Source of the DNA: Streptomyces sp. NBC_01198
GTDB lineage: Bacteria; Actinomycetota; Actinomycetes; Streptomycetales; Streptomycetaceae
Assembly (NCBI RefSeq): GCF_036010485.1
Contig: NZ_CP108568.1
Coordinates: 6,928,001 to 6,992,000 of the forward strand
Length of the DNA: 64,000 nt
Direction of reading: 5' to 3'
Shown: positions 45,396-54,090 of the stretch, piece after piece
Numbering within the stretch: the first letter of the stretch is position 1
How the letters are laid out: the number at the start of each line of letters is the position of its first letter
Position numbers and translations under genes: made by a program
The notes under the pieces: generated by a model
What the model was told of the DNA's origin: nothing
The model's input: the letters and a program-made list of their open reading frames with translations, nothing else
The model's database searches: none

Positions 45396-46202
45396 ATGGC
45401 ACAACCACTCCTGGAAGCCCGACAGCTGACCAAGCGCTTCGGTCACGTCCGGGCACTCCAGGACGCCGACTTCACCGCCTACCCCGGCGAGGTCGTGGCC
45501 CTGGTCGGCGACAACGGCGCCGGCAAGAGCAGTCTGGTCAAGACCCTGTCAGGCACCATCCGACCCGACTCCGGCCAGATCCTCGTCGACGGCACCCCCG
45601 TCGAGCTGGCCAGCCCGCTCGACGCCAGGCGCCACGGCATCGAGACCGTCTACCAGGACCTCGCCCTCGCCCCCGACCTCGACGCCGCAGCCAACCTGCA
45701 CCTGGGCCGCGAGCTCCACCGCGGCGGCCTGCTCGGCCGGCTGGGGGTCCTCGACCACGCCGCCATGCGCCGCTCCGCCGTCACCGCCTTCGCCGAACTG
45801 GGGGTCGACCTCCAGGACGTCGCCGCCCCGGTCGCCACGCTGTCCGGCGGCCAGCGCCAGTCCGTCGCCGTGGCCAGGGCGGTGGCCTTCGCCAACCGCA
45901 TCATCTTCATGGACGAGCCCACCGCCGCACTCGGGGTGGTCCAGCGCGGCAGGGTCCTCGACACCGTCAGACGCGTCCGCGACCGCGGCATCTGCGTCGT
46001 CCTGATCAGCCACAACATGCCCGAAGTGCTCTCCGTCGCCGACCGGGTCGAAGTCCTGCGGCTGGGCCGCAGGGTGGCGCGCTTCACCGCCGCGGACACC
46101 AGCGTCGAGGAACTGGTCGGCGCGATGACCGGCGCCCTGGACGCCGGGGCGGCCGAGACCGCGCAGGACGCCGACGCCCTACGAAGGGACGGCGCCGCAT
46201 GA
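45396..46202 (+). CDS. CUT2 sugar ABC importer, ATP-binding protein (FrcA-like)
   Basis: 268 residues, a single nucleotide-binding domain as in FrcA (RbsA-type proteins have two). Walker A VGDNGAGKSSLVK (about 37-49), signature LSGGQRQSVAVARA, Walker B RIIFMDEPTAAL and H-loop SHNMPE are intact. It powers uptake of a monosaccharide (fructose, mannose or ribose in known FrcABC systems). ATG 45396 has GGGAG eight bases upstream. Its stop overlaps the permease start by 4 bp (ATGA). Confidence 0.93.
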   Translation: MAQPLLEARQLTKRFGHVRALQDADFTAYPGEVVALVGDNGAGKSSLVKTLSGTIRPDSGQILVDGTPVELASPLDARRHGIETVYQDLALAPDLDAAANLHLGRELHRGGLLGRLGVLDHAAMRRSAVTAFAELGVDLQDVAAPVATLSGGQRQSVAVARAVAFANRIIFMDEPTAALGVVQRGRVLDTVRRVRDRGICVVLISHNMPEVLSVADRVEVLRLGRRVARFTAADTSVEELVGAMTGALDAGAAETAQDADALRRDGAA

Positions 46203-47239
46203 CCGCCCAGGCCCCCGTCAAGGACCGCCCGCAGGCCGCCCGCAGATCCCCCGTACCCTCCTGGCTGCGGCGGCTGGCCACCGCCAACGAGGCGTGGACC
46301 TTCGGCGTGCTCGCGCTGCTCGTCGCCTTCTTCACCGCCGCCCGGCCGAGCACCTTCCTGACCCGCTACGACATCACGCAGATCGCCACCAACGCGGCCA
46401 TCTACCTGGTGCTGGGCGTCGGCATGACCTACGTGATCATCGTGGCCGGCATCGACCTGTCCGTCGGCTCGGTCCTGGTACTGTCCGCCGTCCTGTCCGC
46501 CGAGTACACCATCCACCACGGCGGGGCGGCGTCCGGCTGGGGCACCATCGCGGTGAGCACCCTGATCGCGCTGGCCACCGGTCTGGGATGGGGCGCGCTC
46601 CAGGGATGGCTGGTCGCCAGGGCCAGGGTGCCACCGCTGATCGTCACCCTCGGCGGCTTCGGTGCCGCGCTCGGCGCCGCCCAGATCATCACCGGCGGCC
46701 AGGACCCGGCCGGCGCGGTCTCGGGCAGGCTCCAGCGCAGCATCGGCTTCGGCAAGCTCTTCGGCCAGATCCCCTGGCTGGTCGTCATCGCCTTCGGCGC
46801 CACCCTGGTCTTCGGCCTGGTCCTGGCCTTCACCCGCTTCGGCCGCTACACCTACGCCATCGGCTCCAACCCGGAGGCCGCCCGCCGGGTCGGCATCAAC
46901 GTCGACGCCCACCTGGTCAAGGTCTACGCCCTGGTGGGCCTGCTGTCCGGGCTCGGCAGCGTCATGTGGCTGGCCTACTTCGGCACCACCTCCATCGCCG
47001 GCCACTCCACCGACAACCTCAAGGTGATCACCGCGGTCGTGCTCGGCGGCGCCAGCCTCTTCGGCGGGCGCGGATCCGTCCTCGGCACGGTCATCGGCGT
47101 CTTCATCCCCGCGGTGCTCAGCACCGGCCTGATCATCATGGGCGTCCAGCAGTACTGGCAGGACGTCGCCATCGGCGTCGTCCTGGTCGCCGCCGTCTAT
47201 CTCGACCAGTTCCGCCGCCGCGGCAGGGACCACGGCTGA
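46199..47239 (+). CDS. CUT2 sugar ABC importer, permease (RbsC/FrcC-like)
   Basis: 346 residues with about eight to ten membrane helices. Family marks are LTRYDITQIATNAAIYLVLGVGMTYVIIVAGIDLSVGSVL, the conserved helix-loop of this permease family, and VVLGGASLFGGRGSVLGTVIGVFIPAVLSTGLIIMGV near the end. ATG 46199 is inside the ATPase stop (ATGA), so translation is coupled. It forms the channel with its ATPase and binding protein. Confidence 0.93.
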   Translation: MTAQAPVKDRPQAARRSPVPSWLRRLATANEAWTFGVLALLVAFFTAARPSTFLTRYDITQIATNAAIYLVLGVGMTYVIIVAGIDLSVGSVLVLSAVLSAEYTIHHGGAASGWGTIAVSTLIALATGLGWGALQGWLVARARVPPLIVTLGGFGAALGAAQIITGGQDPAGAVSGRLQRSIGFGKLFGQIPWLVVIAFGATLVFGLVLAFTRFGRYTYAIGSNPEAARRVGINVDAHLVKVYALVGLLSGLGSVMWLAYFGTTSIAGHSTDNLKVITAVVLGGASLFGGRGSVLGTVIGVFIPAVLSTGLIIMGVQQYWQDVAIGVVLVAAVYLDQFRRRGRDHG

Positions 47240-47285
47240 CCCGGAACCGCGCCACCCGTCGCCCTCCACAGAAAGGCCCTTCGCC

Positions 47286-48281
47286 ATGCGCCCGACCAGC
47301 ACGTGTTCCACCAGAAGATCGACGGCGATCGCCGGATGCAGCGCGGTCCTCGCCCTGACCGCCGCGACCACCGCCGGCTGCGGCGGCGACTCCGGCGGCT
47401 CGGGGTCGAAGTCCCTCGACCTGATCACCGGCGTCAAGAGCGACCCCTTCTACATCACCATGACCTGCGCGGCCCAGCAGGAGGCCAAGAAGCGCGGCGT
47501 CAAACTCACCGTCAACGGCTCCGCCCAGTGGGACGTCGCCGTCCAGCGCCCCATCATCGACTCCGTCGCCGCCACCCATCCCGGCGGCCTGCTGATCTCC
47601 CCGGTCGACACCGCCGCCCTGACCCCCTCGCTGCGGCAGGTCCAGAGCGCGGGCACCAAGGTCGTCCTGGTCGACACCGAGGTCACCGACAGCTCGATCG
47701 GCGTGTCGCGCATATCGTCGGACAACGAGGCCGGCGGCAAGACCGCGGCGAAGGCCCTCGCCCAGCTCATGGGCGACAAGGGGTCGGCGATCGTCATCAG
47801 CGTCAAACCGGGCGTGTCCACCACCGACGCCCGGATCAAGGGCTTCACCGAGGAGATGAAGGCGCACCCCGCCATCACGCTGCTGCCGGTGCTCTACGAC
47901 AACGACCTGCCCGCCACCGCCGCCTCGCAGATCCAGTCCACCCTGGCCGCCCACCCCGACCTCGGCGGGGTCTTCGCCGGCAACACCAACACCGCCCAGG
48001 GCATCTCCACCGGGCTGCAGGCGGCCGGCAAGCAGGGCAAGGTCAAGGTCGCCGCCTTCGACGCCGAACCCGACGAGATCACCGCGCTCACCAACGGCAC
48101 CCTCGACGTGCTGGTCGCCCAGGACCCCGGGGCGATCGGACGGCAGGGCGTCGACCAGGCGCTCGCCGCGATCGACAAGAAGAAGGTCACCGCCAGGATC
48201 GGCACCGACATGGTCGCCATCACCAAGACCAACATGGACCAGCCGGACATCAAGAGGTATTTCTACCAAGCCGCCTGCTGA
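47286..48281 (+). CDS. CUT2 sugar-binding lipoprotein (periplasmic-binding-protein type I)
   Basis: 331 residues. The signal ends in a lipobox (TTAGC, Cys about 32), so the protein is lipid-anchored outside the membrane. The binding domain of RbsB/FrcB type shows KSDPFYITMTCAAQQEAKKRGV, VDTAALTPSL, KVVLVDTEV and VAQDPGAIGRQGVDQAL. It captures the sugar and delivers it to the permease. It starts 46 bp after the permease and ends before a 12-bp stem terminator. The ligand is inferred from the neighbouring GH92 enzyme to be mannose or a mannoside; the sequence itself does not show this. Confidence 0.92.
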   Translation: MRPTSTCSTRRSTAIAGCSAVLALTAATTAGCGGDSGGSGSKSLDLITGVKSDPFYITMTCAAQQEAKKRGVKLTVNGSAQWDVAVQRPIIDSVAATHPGGLLISPVDTAALTPSLRQVQSAGTKVVLVDTEVTDSSIGVSRISSDNEAGGKTAAKALAQLMGDKGSAIVISVKPGVSTTDARIKGFTEEMKAHPAITLLPVLYDNDLPATAASQIQSTLAAHPDLGGVFAGNTNTAQGISTGLQAAGKQGKVKVAAFDAEPDEITALTNGTLDVLVAQDPGAIGRQGVDQALAAIDKKKVTARIGTDMVAITKTNMDQPDIKRYFYQAAC

Positions 48282-48344
48282 CCGGGGGGAGCCCGATCAC
48301 GCCCGGAGCCCGCCTGCCATCATCGACGCACGAGCCGGCCGGCC

Positions 48345-48374
48345 GCCGGTCACCGGTATTCGCCGGTGACCGGC
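48345..48374. terminator. 12-bp stem terminator between the importer operon and lacI
   Basis: GCCGGTCACCGG (48345-48356) and CCGGTGACCGGC (48363-48374) pair perfectly around a 6-nt loop. It lies 63 bp past the binding-protein stop and just before the LacI gene, which should therefore have some readthrough or its own promoter. Confidence 0.78.
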
Positions 48375-48405
48375 CCGGCCGGCCGGCACAGCGACGAGGA
48401 GGCCC

Positions 48406-49431
48406 GTGAAACGCCCGACGATGAAGGACGTGGCCCGCGCAGCCGGGGTCAGTCCGATGACGGTCTCCCGCGTCGTCTCGGGCGAGGCGGGCGTCGCCCC
48501 GGAGACCGCCGCCCGGGTCGGCCAGGCGGTCCGCAAGCTCGGCTACCAGCGCAACGACAACGCCCGCAGCCTGCGCCAGAAGAACCTCGGCACCTCCACG
48601 ATCGGCCTGGTCGTGGACGACCTGGCCAACCCCTTCTACGCCCTGATGGCGCGCTCGGTGGAGGACGAGGCCCACCGCCGCGGCCACGTGGTGCTGGTCG
48701 GCAGCACCAACGACGAGCCGCGGCGCGAACGCGAGGTGATCGCCGCCTTCACCGCCCGCCAGGTGGACGGGCTGATCATCGTCCCCACCATAGGCAGCCA
48801 CGGCTTCCTGCGGCGCCCGATGGACGGCGGCACCCAGGTGGTCTGCGTCGACCGCCCCGCCAAGGGCCTGGCCGTCGACACCGTCACCGTCGACAACCGG
48901 GCGGCGGCCGGACGGGCCGTCACCCACCTGCTCGGCCACGGCCACACCCGGATCGCCTACCTCGGCGACCGCTTCGACATCTGGACCCAGGCGGAGCGCT
49001 ACGGCGGCTACCTCGACGCGCTCGCCGCCCACGGCATACCCGAGGACCCCGCACTCGTCCGGCACGGGCTGCGCTCCCACCCGCAGGCCCGCGAGGCGCT
49101 GGCGGTGCTGCGTACGCTGCCGGACCCGCCCACCGCGCTGTTCACCAGCAACGACCTGATCACCCTGGGCGTCCTGGACGGCCTCGACCACCCGGCGCCG
49201 CTGGCCCTGGTCGGCTTCGACGACCTGCCGCTCGGCGAGCGCCTCACCCCGCCGCTGACCGTGGTCAGCCAGGACCCGGTCGCCCTCGGCGGCACCGCGG
49301 CCAACCTGCTCTTCTCGCGCATCGCGGGCGACCGCTCGGCGCCGCGCTCGGTGGTACTGCTCACCCGCTTCGTGGTCCGCGGCTCGGGCGAGTTCCGTGC
49401 GGGCGGCCGGGTCAGCCCGGGATCCAGCTGA
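48406..49431 (+). CDS. LacI-family regulator of the mannosidase/importer locus
   Basis: 341 residues. The N-terminal HTH with hinge is MKDVARAAGVSPMTVSRVVSGEAGVAPETAARV; then the periplasmic-binding-like effector domain (GLVVDDLANPFYALMARSVE through LALVGFDDLPLGERLTPPLTVVSQDP). It lies downstream of the CUT2 importer, whose promoter and that of GH92 carry LacI-type sites, so it is their likely repressor, relieved by the imported sugar. GTG 48406 follows AGGAGG by three bases. The last 20 bp overlap the 3' end of the convergent aldo/keto reductase gene. Confidence 0.92.
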   Translation: MKRPTMKDVARAAGVSPMTVSRVVSGEAGVAPETAARVGQAVRKLGYQRNDNARSLRQKNLGTSTIGLVVDDLANPFYALMARSVEDEAHRRGHVVLVGSTNDEPRREREVIAAFTARQVDGLIIVPTIGSHGFLRRPMDGGTQVVCVDRPAKGLAVDTVTVDNRAAAGRAVTHLLGHGHTRIAYLGDRFDIWTQAERYGGYLDALAAHGIPEDPALVRHGLRSHPQAREALAVLRTLPDPPTALFTSNDLITLGVLDGLDHPAPLALVGFDDLPLGERLTPPLTVVSQDPVALGGTAANLLFSRIAGDRSAPRSVVLLTRFVVRGSGEFRAGGRVSPGSS

Positions 49432-50248
49432 AGGTGTCCGGGTCCGAGCCGGTGCGCTCACCGCGGTCAAGCGCGGTGATCGCGGCCATGTCGTCGGGGG
49501 TGAGCTCGAAGTCGAAGATCCGCAGGTTCTCCTTGATCCGGGCGGGCGTCAGCGACTTGGGGAAGACGACGTCCCCGCGCTGCAGATGCCAGCGCAGGGT
49601 GACCTGGGCCGGAGAGCGCTCCACCCGCTCCGCGATCGCCGTGATCACCGGGTCGCCCAGCACCTTGCCCCGCGCGATGGGCGAATACGCCTCGGTCACG
49701 ATGCCCTGCTCGGCGCCGTAGGCGCGCAGGTCGTCCTGCGTCAGATACGGGTGGACCTCGATCTGGTTGACCGCCGGGACGGTGGTCGTCTCCCGCAACA
49801 CCCGCTCCAGGTGCGACCGGTTGAAGTTGGACACCCCGATCGCCCTCACCCTGCCCGAGCGGTGCATCTCCTCCATCGCCTTCCAGGTCTCCACGTAGTC
49901 CCCCACCATCGGGAGGGGCCAGTGGATCAGGAAGAGGTCCAGATGGCCGATGTCGAGGTCGTCCAGAGAGCGGTCGAAGGCGGTGAGCGCGTCCTCGCGG
50001 GCGTGATAGCCGTTGTTGAGCTTGCTGGTGACGAAGACCTCGTCGCGCGGCAGCCCCGACTCCCTGACGGCCTGGCCCACCTCCTTCTCGTTCCCGTACA
50101 TCTGCGCGGTGTCGATGTGCCGGTAGCCGGCCTCCAGCGCCGTGAGCACCGACTTCTTGGTGTCCCGCGGCTCGATCTGGAAGGTCCCGAAACCCAGTTG
50201 GGGGATCGGGACACCGTTGTTGAGCGTGAGACTGGGGATCTGCGTCAT
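49412..50248 (-). CDS. Aldo/keto reductase (AKR5-like)
   Basis: 278 residues, a TIM-barrel NADPH-dependent reductase. Catalytic residues are visible: Asp in GYRHIDTAQMYGNE (with the conserved Tyr), Lys in VFVTSKLNN and His in LFLIHWPLP; the cofactor loop is FPKSLTPARIKENLRIFDFEL. Relatives reduce 2,5-diketo-D-gluconate and various aldehydes. ATG 50248, with AAGGGA upstream. Its 3' end overlaps the convergent LacI gene by 20 bp. Confidence 0.92.
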   Translation of the reverse strand: MTQIPSLTLNNGVPIPQLGFGTFQIEPRDTKKSVLTALEAGYRHIDTAQMYGNEKEVGQAVRESGLPRDEVFVTSKLNNGYHAREDALTAFDRSLDDLDIGHLDLFLIHWPLPMVGDYVETWKAMEEMHRSGRVRAIGVSNFNRSHLERVLRETTTVPAVNQIEVHPYLTQDDLRAYGAEQGIVTEAYSPIARGKVLGDPVITAIAERVERSPAQVTLRWHLQRGDVVFPKSLTPARIKENLRIFDFELTPDDMAAITALDRGERTGSDPDTFSWIPG

Positions 50249-50734
50249 GGGTGTCTTCCCTTGCTCTCCTTGGCCGACTCTGCTGCTTCGTCGCTGCTTC
50301 GTCCGCGCTGCACTGCCGCTGCGGCCGCCCGGGCGCCGCACGGCGCCGGAGCGGTCCATGCCCGGCCGCCGGGCACGGCCCCTCACCCACCGTAACGGCG
50401 GCCGGGGGATCCTCCTCCCGGCCATGCCCGGTGTGCTCTCCCGCTGCTGCCCAGAAGTCCGCCCCCCACACCCGCACCACCCGTCCGGCATGCACCGGCC
50501 GCGGACCGGCCAGGAAGCGGGCCCGGGGAGCCCCGGCCCCCCGGGACGGACGGCCCGCGCACTCTGTGGAGAGCGCTCTCACGGCGTGCGCCGAGCCGAT
50601 ACGCTGTGGCCTGCTCCGGCTGCCCGCCCCGCCCGTGCCGGTCCGTGCTTCCCGTATGTGCTAGCCGTCCGCGTACCGCCCGTGTCCGGTGCCGCGTTCC
50701 GCTCTCGCGTCCGCCGTGCGAAGGAGACATCCCG
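50249..50734. other. 486-bp divergent region upstream of the second LacI gene
   Basis: Between the aldo/keto reductase and LacI starts. It holds the GAGAGCGCTCTC palindrome at 50569-50580. No other gene, RNA or strong promoter was recognised. Confidence 0.5.
50569..50580. promoter_or_regulatory. LacI-type operator GAGAGCGCTCTC upstream of lacI 2
   Basis: Perfect 12-bp palindrome, 155 bp upstream of the LacI gene start, consistent with autoregulation. Confidence 0.7.
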
Positions 50735-51781
50735 TTGCCCATGCCGCCCTCAGCCGCCCGCCCCACGCTCGAAGCCGTCGCGGCCCGCGCCGGGGTGTCG
50801 CGAGCGACCGTGTCACGGGTGGTCAACGGGGGAGCGGGAGTACGCGGGCCGCTCGCGGCGCGGGTGCGTGCGGCGGTCGACGAGCTCGGCTACATCCCCA
50901 ACCAGGCCGCCCGCACCCTGGTCACCCGGCGCAACGGCGCCATCGCGGTGGTCGTCGCCGAACCCGAGTCCCGGTTCTTCACCGACCCCTTCTTCGCCCA
51001 GCAGGTGCGCGGCATCAGCAGGGAACTGGCCGCGCACGACAACCAGCTGGTGCTGCTGCTCACCGGCGGCGCCGCGGACCGCGAGCGGGTCGGCCGCTAC
51101 CTGGCCGGCGGGCACGTGGACGGCGCGCTGATCTTCTCGCTGCACGCCGACGACTCGCTGCCGGTACTCGCCCGCAGCGCGGGGGTGCCCACCGTGATCG
51201 GCGGCCGCCCCACCTGGCCGGACGCCGACGCCCACCGCCGCACCCTCTACGTGGACTGCGACAACCGGGGCGGCGCCCGGGACGCCGTACGCCGGCTGCT
51301 GGCCCGCGGCCGCCGCCGGATCGTGCACATCGCGGGCCCGCTGGACCAGCCCGCCTCGGTGGACCGGCTGGACGGCTTCCGCGACCTGCTGCCCGGGACC
51401 GGCGCGACGATGATCGCCGAGGGCGACTTCACCCCGGAAGGGGGCGCCCAGGCCATGGAGCAGCTACTGGAGCGCTCTCCCGACCTCGACGGGGTCTTCG
51501 CCGCCTCCGACGTGATGGCCTCGGGTGCGCTGCGGGTGCTGCGGGCCCGCGGCCGGCGGGTGCCGGACGACGTGGCGGTGGTCGGCTTCGACGACATGGT
51601 CTCGGTGGCGGAGTGGACCGACCCGCCGCTGACCACCGTGCGGCAGGACATCGAGGAGATGGGCCGGCTGATGGCCCAGCTGCTGCTGCACGCCCTGGAC
51701 CCGTCCGCGGCCCAGGACGGCCTGCCCGCGGTGTCCTCGATCATCACCCCGACCCGGCTGGTGGTCCGCGACTCGGCGTGA
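50735..51781 (+). CDS. LacI-family regulator with TTG start, flanked by its probable operators
   Basis: 348 residues. HTH: TLEAVAARAGVSRATVSRVVNGGAGVRGPLAARV, followed by a full effector-binding domain (AVVVAEPESRFFTDPFFAQQVRGIS through VAVVGFDDMVSVAEWTDPPLTTVRQDIEEMG). I chose TTG 50735, which is eight bases from AAGGAG (50721-50726); ATG 50741 is 14 bases away and less well spaced. GAGAGCGCTCTC palindromes lie both upstream (50569) and downstream (51819), and one lies before the F5/8C beta-helix gene (19759): a likely regulon for a glucan or pectin-type substrate. An 8-bp core GAGCGCTC also occurs inside the gene. Confidence 0.9.
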   Translation: MPMPPSAARPTLEAVAARAGVSRATVSRVVNGGAGVRGPLAARVRAAVDELGYIPNQAARTLVTRRNGAIAVVVAEPESRFFTDPFFAQQVRGISRELAAHDNQLVLLLTGGAADRERVGRYLAGGHVDGALIFSLHADDSLPVLARSAGVPTVIGGRPTWPDADAHRRTLYVDCDNRGGARDAVRRLLARGRRRIVHIAGPLDQPASVDRLDGFRDLLPGTGATMIAEGDFTPEGGAQAMEQLLERSPDLDGVFAASDVMASGALRVLRARGRRVPDDVAVVGFDDMVSVAEWTDPPLTTVRQDIEEMGRLMAQLLLHALDPSAAQDGLPAVSSIITPTRLVVRDSA

Positions 51782-51818
51782 CCGCCGGGCGCCCGTCCCG
51801 GAGAGCCGTGCGAGGGAC

Positions 51819-51834
51819 GGGAGAGCGCTCTCCC
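51819..51834. promoter_or_regulatory. 16-bp palindrome containing GAGAGCGCTCTC
   Basis: GGGAGAGCGCTCTCCC, perfect 16-bp palindrome, 38 bp past the LacI stop and 147 bp before the PAS/SpoIIE gene. It could control that gene, or be a secondary site for looping with the upstream operator. Confidence 0.65.
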
Positions 51835-51980
51835 ACCCCTCCGCCGGAAGGACGCCGCCTGCCGCGTGCCCGCGCCCCGCGCACCCGCCGGCCGCCCGCC
51901 CCGCGCCCGGCCGGGACCCAGTCCCGCGTCCCGAGCCGCTTCGCCGCGCCCCCGGCCCGCGCCCGCGCGATGATCGGAGG

Positions 51981-54065
51981 ATGAGGCGTAGCCGCCACGA
52001 CACCGGTGTGCCCGAACTCGAACCCGAGGTGTTCGACAGCGCCATCGTGCCGATCGCGATGACGGCGGGCAGCGACCACCTGCTCGTCTACTACAACGAC
52101 GCCTTCCGGGCCCTCTTCGGCTTCCGCACGCTCGGCGCCCCGGCCCGCGAGGCCTTCGGCGAACCCGCAGCCGCCCCCTTCCTCACCATGCTCGACGACG
52201 TCTTCCGCGACCGCACCGCCCGCCAGGTCACCTCCCCCCGCCGCACCGACGGCCGCACCCCCGGCGCACCCGGCATCCGGCACTTCGTCTACAGCTGCTC
52301 CCCGATGGAGTCCCGGCACGGCCCCGGCGTGCTCACGGTGGCCATCGACACCACCGCGCAGGTGCAGGCCGCCGATCGCGCCCAGCTGCTGTCCGAGGAG
52401 CGGCACCAGGCCTTGCAGCGCTACGAGGCACTGATGTCGGCGGTCAGCCAGATCGTCTGGCTGATGCAGCCCTCCGGCGAGATCCAGGAGCTGGTCGGCG
52501 GCTTCGAGGAGTTCACCGGGAACCCGTGGCGGCCGGTCATCGACCAGGAGTGGCTGTCCGCGGTCCACCCGCACGACCGCAACCGGCTGGTGCGCAGCTG
52601 GCGGGAGTCGGCCGGCGACCCCACGGCGATGTTCGTGTGCACCTTCCGGATACGGACCGCCTCCGGCGTCTACCGGCGCGTGCAGTCCCGCGCGGTGCCG
52701 ATCGTGCGTGACGGCGTGACCGTGGAGTGGATCGGCACCACCGCCGACATCGAGGACCAGTGGCGCAACCAGCTGCGCGAGCGGCTGCGGGCCAGGGTCG
52801 CGACGGTGATCTCGGCGAACGACGTGCCGCAGGCCTTCAGCGCGGTGACGGCCGCGGTGGTGCCCGAGCTGACCGACGTCTGCGCGGTCTTCCTGCTGCC
52901 CCCGGCCGACCTGCCCGGCCCGGACGACACGCCGACCGCCACCCGGGTCGCCGCCACGGCCCGGGAGGGGCTGCCGGAGCTGCCGCCGCTGAGCGGGCTG
53001 CCGCGGCCGGTCGGCCGGGTGGCCCAGCAGGTCATCGAGAGCCGCCGCCCGCGGCTGTTCACCTTCCCGGCGGGCCAGCCGCCCTCCGACGTGCTGCCCG
53101 ACCTGTCCCGCAGCTGGCTGCGGGAGGCCAGGGCCACCAGCATCACCATGGTGCCGATCGTGATCGACGCGGCGGTCGTCGCCTTCGCCGTCGCCGCCGG
53201 CTGCGCCGACAGCCCGCCGCCGGGCCCGGCCGACCTGCAGATGTTCGGCGAGGTCGTGCAGGAGGTGCGCGACCCGCTGCGGCAGGCCATGGAGCTCCAG
53301 CGCACCCGCCACACGGCGCTGACCCTGCAGCGCGCCCTGCTCACCCCCACCCCCGAGGTGGTCGGCGCCGAGCTGGCCGCGCAGTACCAGCCCGCCAGCA
53401 CCACCGCGGAGATCGGCGGCGACTGGTACGACTCGCTGCTGCTGCCCGACGGTTCGGTCACCCTCTCGATCGGCGACATCGCCGGCCACGACCTGGAGGC
53501 GGCGACCGCGATGAGCCAGCTGCGCAGCATGCTGCGGGTCATCGTCTTCGACCGGTCGGGCCAGAACACCGCGGGGGAGTGCCTGGCCCGGTTGGACCGG
53601 GTCGCGGAAGGCCTGGCCATCGCGCCGCTGGTCACCGCCGTGCACGCCCGGCTGGAGCCGCGGCCCGGCGGCCGCTGGCACGCTTCGTGGTCGAATGCCG
53701 GGCATCCGCCGCCGCTGCTGCTCTCGGCGACCGAGCCGCCGCGCTTCCTCGAAGGCGACGGCCCCGACCTGCCGCTGTGCGTGGCGCCCTGGATGGCCCG
53801 CACCACCCGGCACCTGGAACTGCATCCCGGCGACACGCTGCTGCTCTACACCGACGGCCTGATCGAGGTGCCCGGTACCGATCTGACCGAGGGCATGGCC
53901 GCGCTGGCCGGGCACGCCGAGCAGGCCCGGGTGGCGGGTTTGCCGCTTGCCGCGCTGTGCGAGCGGCTGCTGGCCGCGGCCGCCGACCGCCGCGACGACG
54001 CGGCCGTGATCGGCTTCCGGCCCATCTCGCGGGGCCGCGTGTGGTCAGCCGCGCGGCTGACCTGA
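51981..54065 (+). CDS. PAS-PAS-GAF-SpoIIE protein phosphatase (PP2C type)
   Basis: 694 residues. Order: PAS-like domain (about 10-125), second PAS/PAC (about 145-275, with DIEDQW linker), GAF (about 290-435) and C-terminal SpoIIE/PP2C domain (about 455-690). Phosphatase motifs: GGDWYDSLLLPDG and SIGDIAGHDLEAA (metal-binding aspartates), SNAGHPPPLLL, LLYTDGLIE and DDAAVIGF. In Streptomyces such proteins sense redox, light or small molecules and dephosphorylate anti-anti-sigma factors. There is no partner beside it, but a SigB/F-type sigma lies at 35836. ATG 51981 directly abuts GGAGG, so the true start may be a little downstream. Confidence 0.88.
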   Translation: MRRSRHDTGVPELEPEVFDSAIVPIAMTAGSDHLLVYYNDAFRALFGFRTLGAPAREAFGEPAAAPFLTMLDDVFRDRTARQVTSPRRTDGRTPGAPGIRHFVYSCSPMESRHGPGVLTVAIDTTAQVQAADRAQLLSEERHQALQRYEALMSAVSQIVWLMQPSGEIQELVGGFEEFTGNPWRPVIDQEWLSAVHPHDRNRLVRSWRESAGDPTAMFVCTFRIRTASGVYRRVQSRAVPIVRDGVTVEWIGTTADIEDQWRNQLRERLRARVATVISANDVPQAFSAVTAAVVPELTDVCAVFLLPPADLPGPDDTPTATRVAATAREGLPELPPLSGLPRPVGRVAQQVIESRRPRLFTFPAGQPPSDVLPDLSRSWLREARATSITMVPIVIDAAVVAFAVAAGCADSPPPGPADLQMFGEVVQEVRDPLRQAMELQRTRHTALTLQRALLTPTPEVVGAELAAQYQPASTTAEIGGDWYDSLLLPDGSVTLSIGDIAGHDLEAATAMSQLRSMLRVIVFDRSGQNTAGECLARLDRVAEGLAIAPLVTAVHARLEPRPGGRWHASWSNAGHPPPLLLSATEPPRFLEGDGPDLPLCVAPWMARTTRHLELHPGDTLLLYTDGLIEVPGTDLTEGMAALAGHAEQARVAGLPLAALCERLLAAAADRRDDAAVIGFRPISRGRVWSAARLT

Positions 54066-54090
54066 CCCGCTGGCGCGGTACGGCGGCGGC

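Noticed and set aside
50606..50734. Longer start for the LacI gene at 50606
   Set aside because: The extra residues are Cys/Pro/Arg-rich and lack a ribosome site; AAGGAG before TTG 50735 fits.
51470..51477. GAGCGCTC inside the LacI gene as an operator
   Set aside because: Only 8 bp are palindromic in a strong coding context, encoding Glu-Arg-Ser; could be chance.
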